Source: Trichoplax adhaerens
Lineage: Eukaryota > Placozoa > Uniplacotomia > Trichoplacea > Trichoplacidae
DNA: 64,000 nt
Reading direction: 5' to 3'
Assembly (NCBI RefSeq): GCF_000150275.1
Contig: NW_002060958.1
Location: forward strand, 690,272 to 754,271
The notes under the pieces were generated by a model that made no database searches, had not been told where the DNA came from, and was given only the letters and a program-made list of their open reading frames with translations. Below are positions 13,049 to 24,227 of the stretch, in pieces; position 1 is the stretch's first letter, and the number at the start of each line of letters is the position of its first letter. Both the position numbers and the translations under genes were made by a program.

Positions 13049-14741
13049 TTCCTCTAATAGTCAGGATATATTATTACAAAAGTGTAACAACTGCTTAAAG
13101 AAATGTATAAATAAACTTGAGTAAACTGTTCGGAATTTCATTGGCTAAAAGCTATCTTACATCGAAGCAAATATCATTTTGCTTATATAGGCCTCTGTAA
13201 AGATATCTTGGATAGTTTTAATGATTTCGAAATTAGTTACTACTTAAGCTACTTTTATCGTTGCTATAATCTTAATTTGCGTAGGCTTATTGTATGTAGA
13301 ACAACTGGAATCTGCTTAATACACACAAGCACATTTATTGCTCGCTTTTAATTGCCATGATATCATTATAAGCGAAAACGCTGTTTAAATACACAAAAGA
13401 AGCTCATAAAAATGAAAGGTTTTCACATATTCTAAAATATTGCTGTATGAACAATGGATTCGTAATCCAATAAAATAATTTTCTTGGTTCCTGATTGAAT
13501 TGTAAGGTGAACTTACTATAGTAGTCGAGCAATTCAAACAAATTATGTGCATGAACGTCCGATTCTGCTCAAGGCAATGTTTAACCTTACTGAATCTTTT
13601 TAAAATGCATAAGCTAAATTAGGCAATTATTAGCAATTAAAAGACGGAATGCAGTACTATTATTTATGGCTTTCATGCTGTGTTTTGAAAATTTACTGCT
13701 GCTGCTTAATAGGCTGTATATTGACCATGTTTGCCCCATACCAGAAAAATACTCCCTGATATAACTATGGAAGGATAGTTTTACTTTATGTACACCAAGA
13801 GTTTCTGACAATGCTATAAAAAGCTGGTGCCTGAAGACCACTTTTTAGTTAGGTAGTCGGTTTATTAGTCAACTAGTTTGTCAATTGCTATTGAATTGTC
13901 AAGGCTATAATCTTGGTTGCCAAGATTTCTTCATTAATAAATAGTAGTAAATCTCTGACTACCTCGTCTACACTATCAGTGAGGCTATAATTATACTATA
14001 GTATTGTATCGTTGGAACTCAATTATTAAGTGATATAGCGCATCTCGCCTCTTTAAGTCAGTAAGAGGCGTTCTTCGTAAGCATTGACGTGTGTAGAATA
14101 CTTTGTCAATATTGGTATGTGACAGGTATGCATAGCTTTAAATTCCTTACTGTATTTTCAATTTGATTGGCTAATACTCTTCAACATTGATGGGAGAGTA
14201 GCGATTTTATAATGGTGGGTGATGTACTTATACAAGTTTGCAAACAGTCGCACCTTACTTTACACTAATCTATTGTTTGGCTTAATTCAAAGTCATAAAT
14301 GTACCATTTCTTCTATTGAATTCTTTTATAACTCAAATAAAATATTCTATAAGTTCTGAGCTAATAATTTCACCAATTACGTTAAGCTTAGAGTCCAGGA
14401 TCAAAGAAACCGTAATAATCCTTCAGATGAAAATCATTAAAAATTTGACTTTATTTGCCTACTTATGACCTGCGTCCTGATTGGTCGTTCCTATGACGAA
14501 TGATTGTGCGAACACAAAATATTTATCAAAGAGGTTCTGCCTTGCCAATTTATAAATAGCCAAACTCATCCGTATGATATATTAATTTAAGCTATTGCTA
14601 TCGTTTGTTGAGTCAAAAGCAAAATTTAAGATACAAAACTATAGTTAATACACAGTAAAATCGTTTATATCACCATAGCAGTAGATCTGACTTCAAAATA
14701 AAAATTTTATAAATTGCATTCCATAATCAGAAATTTCATAA

Positions 14742-14914
14742 ATGAAACTAAAGGAATATAGTCAAACAGTGCTTATAGGGCTCTTTTTATTAACTTTCGG
14801 CAACGGCTATGAATATTATAGTTGTCCGGACAAATGCCAATGCCAAGATGGTGCAGTTCATTGTAGTTTGCTAGAAGATTCAATATTGGAAGTCCCGAAA
14901 GATACTCGTCAAAT
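14742..14914 (+). CDS. Gene A exon 1: signal peptide plus LRRNT
   Basis: It opens MKLKEYSQ, with a hydrophobic core TVLIGLFLLTFG, then CPDKCQCQDGAVHC and ILEVPKDTRQ. This is an LRR N-terminal cap (C-x3-C-x-C-x6-C) ending in a VP motif. It ends in phase 2 at GTAAGT. Unlike gene B and the receptor gene, the signal and the cap share one exon. Confidence 0.88.
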
Positions 14915-17900
14915 GTAAGTGATTTTGTCATTTACATCGTAGTTTTAGATCTAGTGTACGTGTTTGCTGATCATTTATTAGCGACGTAATGGACTTCCAG
15001 GTTAATTTTTGGCTTGAGATAGACGTAGTTATAGCAAGCATTTAGCGATTTTATCGACACGTTTATTTTACTAAAATCAGATCAAAAATATTTCGTACGT
15101 CTATTATTGCCGATACGTTCGTAGTATAATTGTAAATCGATCAAAGCATCTTCCAAGTCTATATTAATACGATTCTTTCCTCTAACTGTAAAGTATCTTT
15201 AAGAAATTAGTTTTTCAGAGTTATGCTTTTCTTTTACGTAGATTAAATGAAAATAGTTTAAGTAGCATGCTAAATTCTAATAGTATGTTAGCATCTATTC
15301 TTTTGATGATATTTACGCTATGCAATGTATTCTTTTCGCGACCATAAATATATTAGGACCATTAGATATTAACAGATTGAGATAAGTTACTTTTTGTTAT
15401 GAAGTAACTACTGTGAAGCTATAACTAGAAAAGATTATTAAAGTTAGAGAATCACCAATACTGATTGCTCATAGCATTGATAGATAAACAAAATTTATTT
15501 AATAAAGTAAAGTGATGCAAAAATTATTAGTTCCTGTTGTAATATTTTATAATATAATTTGTCACTTTTTGTAAATCGCCTATAAAAGATAAAACAATCT
15601 ATTGCGCTTGCCTAATTGAGAAATAATTCTTGATTTATTGCTCTACTCGAGCATTCCTTCAGATTAATTACTAAAATTCATCTTGATTAGTATTTTAGAA
15701 GAAAGTGTGGATTGTAGCCAAATCGCGGTTAGGAAGTTGTTACGCCTTGCTGAAGACTTAGATATCAATTTGATTGGAAAGTGCAAATCACCGAAAGAAT
15801 ATGCTGGATATTCGCTTAAAGATCTTATGGAATTAAAACTATCTAGAGCTCAAGGTGATAGTTCAGGAAATAACCAATAATTATGTATCACTCAGCCAAA
15901 TTTGTCAGAATAACGTCATCGTCAGCTAATTATGATAGACCTATGCCCTTGTAGCATTTATCCTTCTAGTATGAATATTTTATAATAAATTATTCAATCA
16001 ATTCTTGAATATAATTTGATATTTAAAAAATATTTAGAATAATTCGTAATATACGAGTATAACTGTATAGAGCGTTTCCAGTCAATGCTAGCCAAAACGG
16101 CTTATTATGTGCTAACATGAAGAACATAAAAAAAATACTTAAAGTCCGGAACTATGATTTTAATTTAATTTTAATCTTAAATTCTGCGATCGTGAGGGAC
16201 TAATCATTTAATATCATCTTTTCATGTTTTGCATGCAATACACTTTTACTCACATTTCTTAAATGGTCTATTTTATCAGTAAATATGCAGATCATTATGA
16301 CTTCAAAAGATTTGTATAAGAAAGACTGCAATAAGTTTTTAAATTTTTATGCTTCTGTTAAGTGAAATTTAAGACAAGATTATAAATTTATTCTAATTGC
16401 TATTTTTCTTCTAGCAGAGAATGAATTCGCTCGGAAGCCCAGGATAAAAAGAAGTGGTTTTAATATTTCGTCGGTTTACAACTTCCAAGGTATGTATTCT
16501 TTGCAAGGGATAAAGTAAGACTTAGTTTTACGATTGATTGCATTCGTATAAAGTTGATTATGAATCGTAGACTAACTTCTAATAATAAAGTATATGTAGC
16601 AATTTCGATGCTGCCTTTCACAAATTCGAATACTTTGATAACTGTCACATTAATTTGAAATTTCTTATTTCTTATTTTTAAAATTATTCTTATATGCTCG
16701 ATATGTGTACATTTGACCTTGTGAACTGTGAAAAAATCCAGTAAAACCTACTTTTGGCGCAGACTGTAACTTTACACTAGATGATTGTGGATGGAAACAA
16801 GTGGTAGGTATCGATTTCGCGGACTGGAAGCATGGTAAATATTCTAAACAAAATTAATGAATCCCGTAGATCTGAAATCTTTTAATACTGCATGTAGATT
16901 TACGCTCAAGTATGCATGCCTCGATTATGGATTTCTAATTTTCTTCAGACGGTTAACTTGATTAGTATTGAGAAAGTTTTGCTTATTTTACTTTGCAACA
17001 TTTTTCAAAACTAAACTATGGTCTAATTTTATTCATGTGGTACGGCTGATGTAATGTCTTACCGTAGTTAAAAATGTTGGCTTAACATTAACAAGCAAAT
17101 CCACCAAACATACCGCAGGCGAGTTTGCTTACATAGTAAGCCCACCATTGAGAGTCTCTCCTGGCGCTACAAAAAATGAGGTTAGTTTTATACACAAGTA
17201 TTTTATTCTAAAGTTAAAAAATAATGAATACACCGAAAGTTACAAATACGCTTTATAAAAATATCGTAATTGCAGTATTCTACAAGATCTCAGGCCTACG
17301 TTAGCAGAACAAGTACCAGAGGCGCTACATAATAAGGAGCTTTAGATTTCCAAATAATGCATTAAGCTTTATAATAAACGATAAATAATGCAATATATTA
17401 ATTATTGATGCTAGCTTAAGCTAACAGGGAAGGCGGATGGTGTCTGGATGGGATCACTTGATGTTTATCTGATTTATCCGAAGTATAACAATAAAATCGA
17501 CTTCGAGAAAGGAAAGTATCTTCCAGGAAGTTCCTCATCAGTGGGCAAACCGGAAACCATCTTTAGCTATTCAGTTAACCCTGATTATCCGGAATATCAT
17601 GTAAGCAATAATTTGATTTGTAATACGTCTAATTAGAGAGTCTTATTGTAGTTAAATAATCCTTGGCAGTTGTGAGACTAACATAATCTTACGTAATAAA
17701 GTCAAGTTAACAAGAAACTGTAGTTCTTGTTTACCTTTAAGAAGAGACTTTATCTGTGAAATCAAACTTCATTAAGCTATATGCGGTACTTATTCAAAGT
17801 CAGCTGTTGATTGAATGTAAGGTTGTTGCAGTTGCAATTGGAATTGAGTAAAGTAAAGTTACGGTCGTCGATCAAAACCAGTCTTAATTAAAGCATCAGT

Positions 17901-20900
17901 AGTGATGTTGGTGTTAGAAAAGTATCGTAATTCGAATTTAAAGCAACTAACGAGGCAAGCATATTGCGATAGAGAAAATTAGAGTAAAGATTTTTTACAT
18001 TGTCGTAATAAGTTACGGCTTCGGTCTTGACAATCCCCCGTAAAGAAATATTACTTTAATTACTTTGTTTGCTGAAAGGTAATGATCCTTGGAGATTCTG
18101 GATATCTATTCCCACCAGGAGATGGGACTGTTACCCTAATTGACTTTAAAATATGGCCAGCAGGTAATAATTATATGTATTTGTTAACATCAACAGAGAA
18201 TCACGGTCTGCAGTCTTACATAAATACTATGTCATCGGTTTAGTTATAGTTACTAAAAAATTTGCCCTACAACTGACAATAATATTTTTTTATCAACTTA
18301 CTGCATCAAATCGCTTATATATTGTTGATCGCCGATTCCTATAAAGTCGCAAATGCTCCATCTACTATTAATTTAAGCTACAAATTTGATGTATTTAGGG
18401 TTATATTACTGATTAATAAATCATAACTAAAACAAGAACAGATTCTCATATTTTTGAATAATTGCTACGGTACATTGTATCTAGAGGAAACCTGTATTAC
18501 ATCCGACGGTGATTACTATCGTGGACGTGTAAGAGTTACAGAAACTGGCAAAAACTGCATCTCTTGGTCAAAGGCACCTCCTCCATTTACAAGTTCAAAC
18601 TACCAAGAATACGATTTATGGACCAACTGGTGTCGAAACCCTGGTGCCAGTCGGGCTAAACCGTGGTGTTATATATCCGATACTACATTTGAATGGGAAT
18701 ACTGCAATATAACAACTTGCGGTCCAACAAATATTACGTCAGGCAGTCTTTATCCACTAGGAGGTGAGGGAATTTAGGAGGAAATTAAAGTTGCAACTCA
18801 CCGGTACTTGTACTCTTCATTTGCAATCTAATTGAGGAAGTGACCATATCGATAGATCTGGGCTTCTATTGATTGAATATAAACTATTTTAAGTATTTAT
18901 TAGAAGAACATTTTTCTTTAAATTATGCCTTTCCGCGAATGATTTTACGATATTTCACGATAATTTCAAAATGACGACAGTCTCTAGTACGAGTACGTTA
19001 ATTTCAATCTCTAATAATTCTGAAATATTCGTATTTGAAGCCTCAGATGAATTTCAATGAGTAATAACTACTAAATTTCTAAAAATTAAGGCCATCATAC
19101 AGTAGCTTCTAAAAAAGCCAATAAGCAAATATAGAAATATTGTGATATTAGTTAATGGGATTCAGAGGTTTTATTATAATTTTTTTAAATATCAATGCCT
19201 ACAAAGGCTTACAGGTCAAGTGTAATTACTAACAGTAGTGTAATATGCTGAAAATATATTCAAGTGGATTAATATCAGAACATATTACTTGATTTCAATA
19301 GAGAAAAATCCGGTAGCAATCACAGCATTGGAAAACAGAGCTGACTCCAAAGACGTCGGTCAATTAGCAGTATACGCTAACGGCTACTGGTTTGGAATTT
19401 GTAATTCTTCAGTTCAAGTAGCACCTAACATAATAAATCTTATGTGTCGGCAAACTAACCTCGGCTCTTATGGGAGTTACTGGAGTAAGAAACGACGAAT
19501 AATATTCCTAAAATACGAGTATAATAAAAGTTTACATGGTACCAATGACTGTTAATATAACTCAACATGCGTTTCGTTAAATTTTTACATGCACAGGCAT
19601 TCCAGTCAATATGTCAAATTCTCGCTGCATATCGGCACAGGCTATTTCTTGTCCTCAATCTGCAAAATCTTTTTCTGAATGTACCGTATCTGCAAGTCTT
19701 GCATCAGCTTCTTCTGCACAGAATGTTTGGATATCATGCTATGCAGAGCCTTCTCTCAATACATTAAGTAAGTTAGCCTTGGTATACATGCAAGTATTTT
19801 AATTATAGCATTAAAAAGTTGGATATGTTCTTGTAAAACAAAATTTATTTCATCATGAAATATGTATATATATACTAAATTAGCAGTTAGATTTTGGTGA
19901 CAAATACTAAAATATAATTTTTGGTTAGACGATTACTTTGCTCACTAACCAGAATGTGCACTTTCTAAATTTTAGCTGCGAATAAGTACAAGCTTGACAT
20001 CGACGTTGTAGGCACAATTAATAATTATACAGGTCTTCCTATGATCGGCTTTAACAATCAAGAAGGAGGAATTTGCTTACATGATTGGACTTATAATAAC
20101 AATGCTGCGTCAGTTTTCTGTAGAGAACTTGGTTACACTGGTGTGAGGCGAAGAAACGGTAAATATTTAGTATTTCATATCAGCTTTATGAAAAACGTAG
20201 ATACCATTATTAGCTGTCACGATTGTAACTTTAATTGCGATTAATTCGTAATAACTGCCTTAATATAGTTCAATTTCTTGAGGTAACCTACCCTATGAGC
20301 TTGATAAGTTTCGTTCGTTGTTTGGGATACGAGACAAAACTTTCTCAATGCACCATAGAAACTACCAGCACTCCCAAGCCTTGTACCTACAATATATCTT
20401 GGTACCATCCTAATGAAACAGCTACTGTTCAATGTGATCCCGGGAATGACAAAAAATACTATAGTAAGATACTTGATCGTTTATTATTTGCTTGCATTGT
20501 AATATAGGACACTATTTAAGTGTATTTGTTGTGAATTCGGTAGTCATTTAAGCAATGCGTAATAATATAGGAGATTAACAACAGGCAGGGTATTGAATAA
20601 CTATGATATGCTCTAGTAGCTGTTGAGCAATTAAAAATGAATTTAATTATAATTATAGAGTACGAGATTTAGTAACATTAATTTTTACCTCAAAATAAGC
20701 TACAACCAATCAGCCTTCTTACTGTACGTTCGAATATGGTTATTGTGGATGGAGTTCGGGCCAGGGAGTATCCTGGATTTGGAAACGCTCTGACGGCATA
20801 CATTACAAGCCGACACAAAAAGGTATTACTAATCATTTAAGATACCTATCCGAATATGAACATCTTGTCGATTATTAAATACTACAAATACAAATACAAA

Positions 20901-22020
20901 GATAAAACATCCGCTCTTAAATCGCTAAGATAAATCGTTGTGTTCTAATTGTGCCTGATTCTGTTGATCAGTCTATGCAGATTCAGGGTATGTTTTTGTC
21001 AAAAGGTTTCCTTACAATGAATCAAGCAGCTCAGCTACATTCACAAGTCCTATCTTTAAAAGAAAATCGGGATCTATCTATGTACGAATAAGGAATGAAA
21101 TATTTTATATTTAAATGCAGTAGTTTAAGTTCTATTAATAGGGACATAAACCATAAGAAATGCTATATATTTTATTCGCATAATAAATAAGTTAGCTATA
21201 TCTTGTTTTATAGATAACTTATGACCACTACGTAGGCGGTATATTAGGTAATAGCACGTGGAGAATGAAGTATAAGCTAGTCAACAGTAGTACATGGATT
21301 ACAATAAATGAAAGTACCGTAAGGCTAACAAATGGTTGGGAAAGTGTAAACGCATCAAAAAATAACTTCGCCCCAACAAACGATTTTCAAGTAAGCTCTA
21401 CGTATGGCTAGATCATCTTCGAATGAGATTCAACTTAAACTAGTCCTATGCAACTGATAATATGAATAGGCATTTATTGAAAAGCGATTATTTAGCGATT
21501 CTATTGCGATAATCTAAGATGATAAGTGTATGATACCACATTTTGGTAAAATAATATTTAAAAGCCAGAGAATATAGCTATGTCTCCATATTCATTTTAC
21601 TGCATTTAACAAATTATGACATTTTGCAATTAAATTGTACAACCTTTTATCACTCCTTTTTTTCCGGTGAATTGATTTTTCAATGATTTGCTATTACGTC
21701 TGTAGATCGAACTTAGTCTTAGTTGGGTAGTAGGTAATGATTTGCCCTCTTCCAGCGTATTTGCACTAGATAATCTCGTCGTTCATAACGTTATGGGTAT
21801 CTTTGGTAAGATGCTAGTTATTTCCGTGTATGAAAAGAAAACTTTTGGATGATATTAATATTAGAGTAACAATTTTATTTCTTAATAATTAATAGATAAG
21901 CCTACCACTCTACCTCCTACTATGACTACTCTTGCAACTGGGAATGCTCGCAGCCAATTTCAAAATTTGTATGCATTTGTTGCTTTTCTTATCATAGGAA
22001 TTTTTAAAATTATTTCATAA
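14742..22020 (+). CDS. Gene A: secreted mosaic protein LRRNT-LRRCT-MAM-kringle-SRCR-SRCR-MAM with hydrophobic tail
   Basis: Eighteen exons, all phases matching: 14742-14914, 15691-15854, 16418-16489, 16763-16834, 17119-17180, 17276-17312, 17428-17600, 18079-18163, 18437-18763, 19302-19550, 19597-19767, 19976-20158, 20269-20463, 20700-20822, 20981-21081, 21214-21390, 21706-21805, 21896-22020. They total 2589 nt (862 codons and stop). Approximate domains: signal and LRRNT 1-57, LRRCT 58-112, linker 113-136, MAM 137-279, kringle 280-388, SRCR 389-528 and 529-654, MAM 655-821, Thr-rich stalk and hydrophobic end 822-862. The product is extracellular, probably anchored by its tail; such modules usually bind ligands or other cells, but no specific partner can be named. 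AATAAA follows at 22111. The least certain junctions are the donors at 15855 (GTGATA), 17313 (GTACCA) and 21082 (GTACGA), and the 46-nt intron 19551-19596. Confidence 0.87.
15691..15880 (+). CDS. Gene A exon 2: LRRCT cap, with alternative stop
   Basis: After GATTAG the frame reads ILEESVDC, then KLLRLAEDLDINLIGKC and KEYAGYSLKDLMEL. This is the conserved C-terminal LRR cap pattern with Cys, LLRLA, Gly-x-Cys and the final Leu-rich turn. The cap is joined to LRRNT without any LRR exon between them. If the weak donor GTGATA at 15855 is skipped, the frame reaches TAA at 15878-15880 and AATAAA follows at 15984, giving a secreted product of 120 residues. With the donor used, it joins in frame to 16418. 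Confidence 0.8.
16418..16489 (+). CDS. Gene A exon 3: linker with basic cleavage-like motif
   Basis: After TTCTAGCAG the frame reads ENEFARKPRIKRSG. RKPRIKR fits the R-x-x-R/K-R pattern cut by furin-type proteases, so the LRR caps may be released from the rest of the protein. This is an inference from the motif alone. Confidence 0.65.
16763..18163 (+). CDS. Gene A exons 4-8: first MAM domain
   Basis: The domain begins CNFTLDDCGWKQ and DFADWKH, the usual CxFE...CgW...DDFDW opening of a MAM domain. It continues over 17119-17180, 17276-17312 and 17428-17600 (MGSLDVYLIY, the central strand) and ends in 18079-18163 with GTVTLIDFKIWPAG, the closing 'aiDdi' strand. MAM domains mediate extracellular adhesion. 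The 37-nt exon with a GTACCA donor is the weakest part. Confidence 0.82.
18437..18763 (+). CDS. Gene A exon 9: kringle domain
   Basis: A complete kringle in one exon: DGDYYRGRVRVTETGKNCIS with Trp following, then LWTNWCRNPGASRAKPWCY, then EWEYCNITTC. These are the YRG, T-x-x-G-x-x-C-x-x-W, NxCRNP, PWCY and EYC signatures. Two further Cys lie just before it (NCYG and ETC). I chose the acceptor that makes GAA CAG, because the next AG puts a stop in frame. The donor is GTGAGG. Confidence 0.92.
19302..19767 (+). CDS. Gene A exons 10-11: first SRCR-like domain
   Basis: VGQLAVYANGYWFGIC and NLMCRQTNLGSYG follow the SRCR pattern (strand, W-G-x-C, then C-R-x-x-G). Exon 11 adds SNSRCISAQAISCPQ and WISCY. 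Exons 10 and 11 are separated by only 46 bases (19551-19596, GT...AG). The alternative donor at 19539 (GTACCA) also keeps the frame and gives a 58-nt intron. Readthrough would meet TAA at once. Confidence 0.75.
19976..20463 (+). CDS. Gene A exons 12-13: second SRCR domain
   Basis: Exon 12 has EGGICLHDWTYNNNAASVFC then RELGYTG, the most typical SRCR core here. Exon 13 has SFVRCLGYETKLSQC and ETATVQC, the C-x-G-x-E-x-x-L-x-x-C and A-x-V-x-C ends. The 110-nt intron 20159-20268 has a GTAAAT donor. Confidence 0.88.
20700..21805 (+). CDS. Gene A exons 14-17: second MAM domain
   Basis: It opens YCTFEYGYCGWSSG, continues with SATFTSPIFKRKSGS, STWRMKYKLVNSSTWITI and GWESVNAS, and closes with SVFALDNLVVHNV, the typical 'ialDdi' strand. 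Four exons: 20700-20822, 20981-21081, 21214-21390, 21706-21805. The 20981 exon must end at TAT before GTACGA to keep the frame. Confidence 0.87.
21896..22020 (+). CDS. Gene A last exon: Thr-rich stalk and hydrophobic C-terminus
   Basis: The exon reads KPTTLPPTMTTLATGNARSQ and then YAFVAFLIIGIFKIIS, then stop. A short hydrophobic end with almost no cytoplasmic tail after a small-residue stretch (GNARS) suits a GPI-anchor signal; a single-pass membrane segment is the alternative. Confidence 0.78.
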
Positions 22021-22110
22021 AGTTGCTAAAGCCTTACTACAACGCGTAAGAAATATAATTTAAAAAAAATTACCCTAACTTAGATCAACTGCTTCTGTTC
22101 AAACCGTCGT

Positions 22111-22116
22111 AATAAA
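22111..22116 (+). promoter_or_regulatory. Poly(A) signal AATAAA for gene A
   Basis: A canonical hexamer about 90 bases after the gene A stop codon. Another lies at 15984-15989, behind the alternative stop in exon 2. Confidence 0.5.
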
Positions 22117-22286
22117 CTATCGTTAAAATACTCCATAGTCATTAAAATATAAAGCTGATAAAAACTAATGGATTTTTGTCTGCCGCAATCAACAACAAAT
22201 GTCTACTCAATCGTTAAATTTAGCGAAGGTGTTATAAATAATAAAAACACTAGCAAGATGTTACGATTTTATCTGAACCTTGACAG

Positions 22287-22396
22287 ATAGCAGCTCTGCT
22301 GGATGTTCTCCTGGGACTTGCTCGCCGGTTTTGCGTAAACCTATCGATACTTTATGTTTCAATGCGTGTTTCGTATTTTACTTACTGGAGAATTAG
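22287..22396 (+). CDS. Possible alternative last exon of gene A (Cys-rich)
   Basis: After TTGACAG a frame in the same phase as the 21896 exon reads DSSAGCSPGTCSPV, LCFNACF and stops at 22394-22396. Both candidate last exons start G|AT (Asp), so they would be interchangeable after exon 17. The tail here is Cys-rich and lacks the long hydrophobic end, so the product would be soluble. It rests only on phase and an AG acceptor. Confidence 0.3.
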
Positions 22397-22662
22397 CGTA
22401 GGTAATCCGATTATTCTCCACATAAATGAAACAATTATCAATTATTTACTTTTTAGTTGTTTCCTTTATTTATCGTTTCCCTTTTTATTAGATCTAATAA
22501 TGTTATACTCTCAAAATTTCGTAAGTCTTGCTAGGCTTAGCAAAGAAAGCTCTCTCTTTAATATTTCCTTACTTAATATGACTTCGTAGCCTCATGTTAC
22601 GTCGTACTACGCTGTACGGTATGTGCATGAAACTATTGAACTCTGATATCATGCTTACCTGA

Positions 22663-22824
22663 TTAATAAGTGTAACTACCGACGACGATGATACCTGGTA
22701 CACCGCTAATAAGCTAGCTTATGGCAAAGATTCTTATATTTATAACTTTAGCTTTTTAACTCAAGTTAAACGCAATAGAGCGGACTGCAGATTTTTACAG
22801 TGCTGCATAGGTTGCACAGCATAG
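22663..22824 (+). other. Unassigned open stretch, 53 codons
   Basis: Open between TGA and TAG, with a protein-like composition (DDDDTWYTANKLAYGKDSY and a Cys-rich end FLQCCIGC). It could be an exon of a gene between 22.0 and 24.0 kb. No partner exon with a matching phase was found. Confidence 0.2.
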
Positions 22825-23244
22825 GCTGAAATATCTTACTTAGAATACCAGTTACGCGAAGCATCAAAGAGAGAAAATGCACCAGTTGAATACCGATACA
22901 ATTTACACGGGCATCAATTAGAATTAGAATTGATATGAACCAATATAGTATCAGTTGTTATGTTACAAAAATACGTTGATAAGCTCATAATGAAACTTAA
23001 ACGCTAGATCAGATTACCCGTAATGCCTTATTAAATATTATTTAGTTGCAATTACAACAGCAGAACAAATCGGTAGGTATGCTACAGCAATGCGCTCTGA
23101 CACTACAGGCTGCTACGTAATACTATCATGGTTTCGTTTGTTTAAAAAAGCATTTTAATCGTCAGCAAAGAAATAGAATTTTAACTAAGGAATAGATTAT
23201 TCCAGAGTAAGGTAAGACTCTCAATCAGAGATTTCAGTAATTTA

Positions 23245-23919
23245 ATGCTACTCTACTTTTTCATTCCGGCTTTTGCTCTACGCAGTCTACCGTATGAGGA
23301 AAGCGGGGCAATAACTCCAGCTTACTCAAGCAAATTCGGTATTCTGCGTTTTGTAATTCTTTATTGGATGTATTACTAACACAATCAGCTTGCAACAAGA
23401 AAATACGCCTAAGACTTTAGATTAAATGTGTAATAACACGCTATTAAAGAGCCTATAAAATATTAATGCCTCCTCCAACAAGCGTAATTTTTATTTACTT
23501 TATTTTAAAGTTTAGTCTTGACGTCTAAAACCAGCACACTACCAAGTACAGTATTCCTGTCTTTTATTTCTTATGACAACATCAGCCCAAAAATTATGTT
23601 TTACAATAAATGCTATACATAAATATTCTCCCAGAAACCATAGTGACACATTACTTCAAGCTGCTTTACTTAAGTAATTGAGGATGTCGCTCTAAATCTA
23701 AATCCAAACAATAAGCAAGTTGGTGCAACAGGCACTCTTTATATTGCTAATGGCCAATATCATAGAATGCTTACTAGAAATTATACTAGATACTACATAA
23801 ACCATCGAATGAACCCCTATATACTTTCGCATTTTGCATTTTCGAGTTATAATTGCACATTAGAATTCCAAAATTTTAGAGGCATTCTCATACAAAAGGA
23901 ATATGCATACAAGTTGTAA
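23245..23919 (+). CDS. Putative small secreted protein, two exons
   Basis: Exon 1 (23245-23338) starts MLLYFFIPAFALRS, a short signal peptide, then LPYEESGAITPAYSSKF, and ends in phase 1 at GTATTC. Exon 2 (23675-23919) enters in the same phase after TTACTTAAG. It reads VIEDVALNLNPNNKQ, TGTLYIANGQYHRML and NCTLEFQNFRG and stops at 23917-23919. The product would be 112 residues. I do not recognise the family. It lies between gene A and the 3' end of the receptor gene, on the gene A strand. It could equally be fragments of a decayed gene. Confidence 0.3.
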
Positions 23920-24227
23920 TAGAACACAAATGCTAAACGCTTGATAAAACCATCGAATTATTAATAAATTAAAATTTTCTGCAAACAAAAGGAAATTTAG
24001 GAGTAATGAAGCTCTACTTGTACACAAAACTGTAATGAAATACAAATGTTAAACCCTTATTATATAACGTCAATAAACGTCGATGTAAGCTTTCTGAAAA
24101 TTTAGGTGCATTTATAGTGACATTTAGCATTAATGAAACTCTACCTACAAAATACTACTAAATAATTTATCTTTCAATCCCATGAGTAGATGGTTCCGTG
24201 CTGAGATAGTCATTGGTACAACCAGTA

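Larger units (their letters stand above)
7101..14741. other. Intergenic, about 7.6 kb, no supported gene
   Basis: Between the divergent starts of gene B (minus) and gene A (plus). Apart from R4 (9565-10100), an R1 fragment (10085-10160), R2 copy b (12481-13048) and an LRR-exon remnant (8355-8417) I see no coding exon with matching splice sites. Open frames near 8364-8549, 8907-9140, 11094-11285 and 13614-13841 have no recognisable motif. Promoters of both genes should lie here, but no clear element can be picked out. Confidence 0.6.

Noticed and set aside
13614-13841. 75-codon minus frame with protein-like composition
   Set aside because: I considered a transposase remnant but could not recognise any family or catalytic motif.
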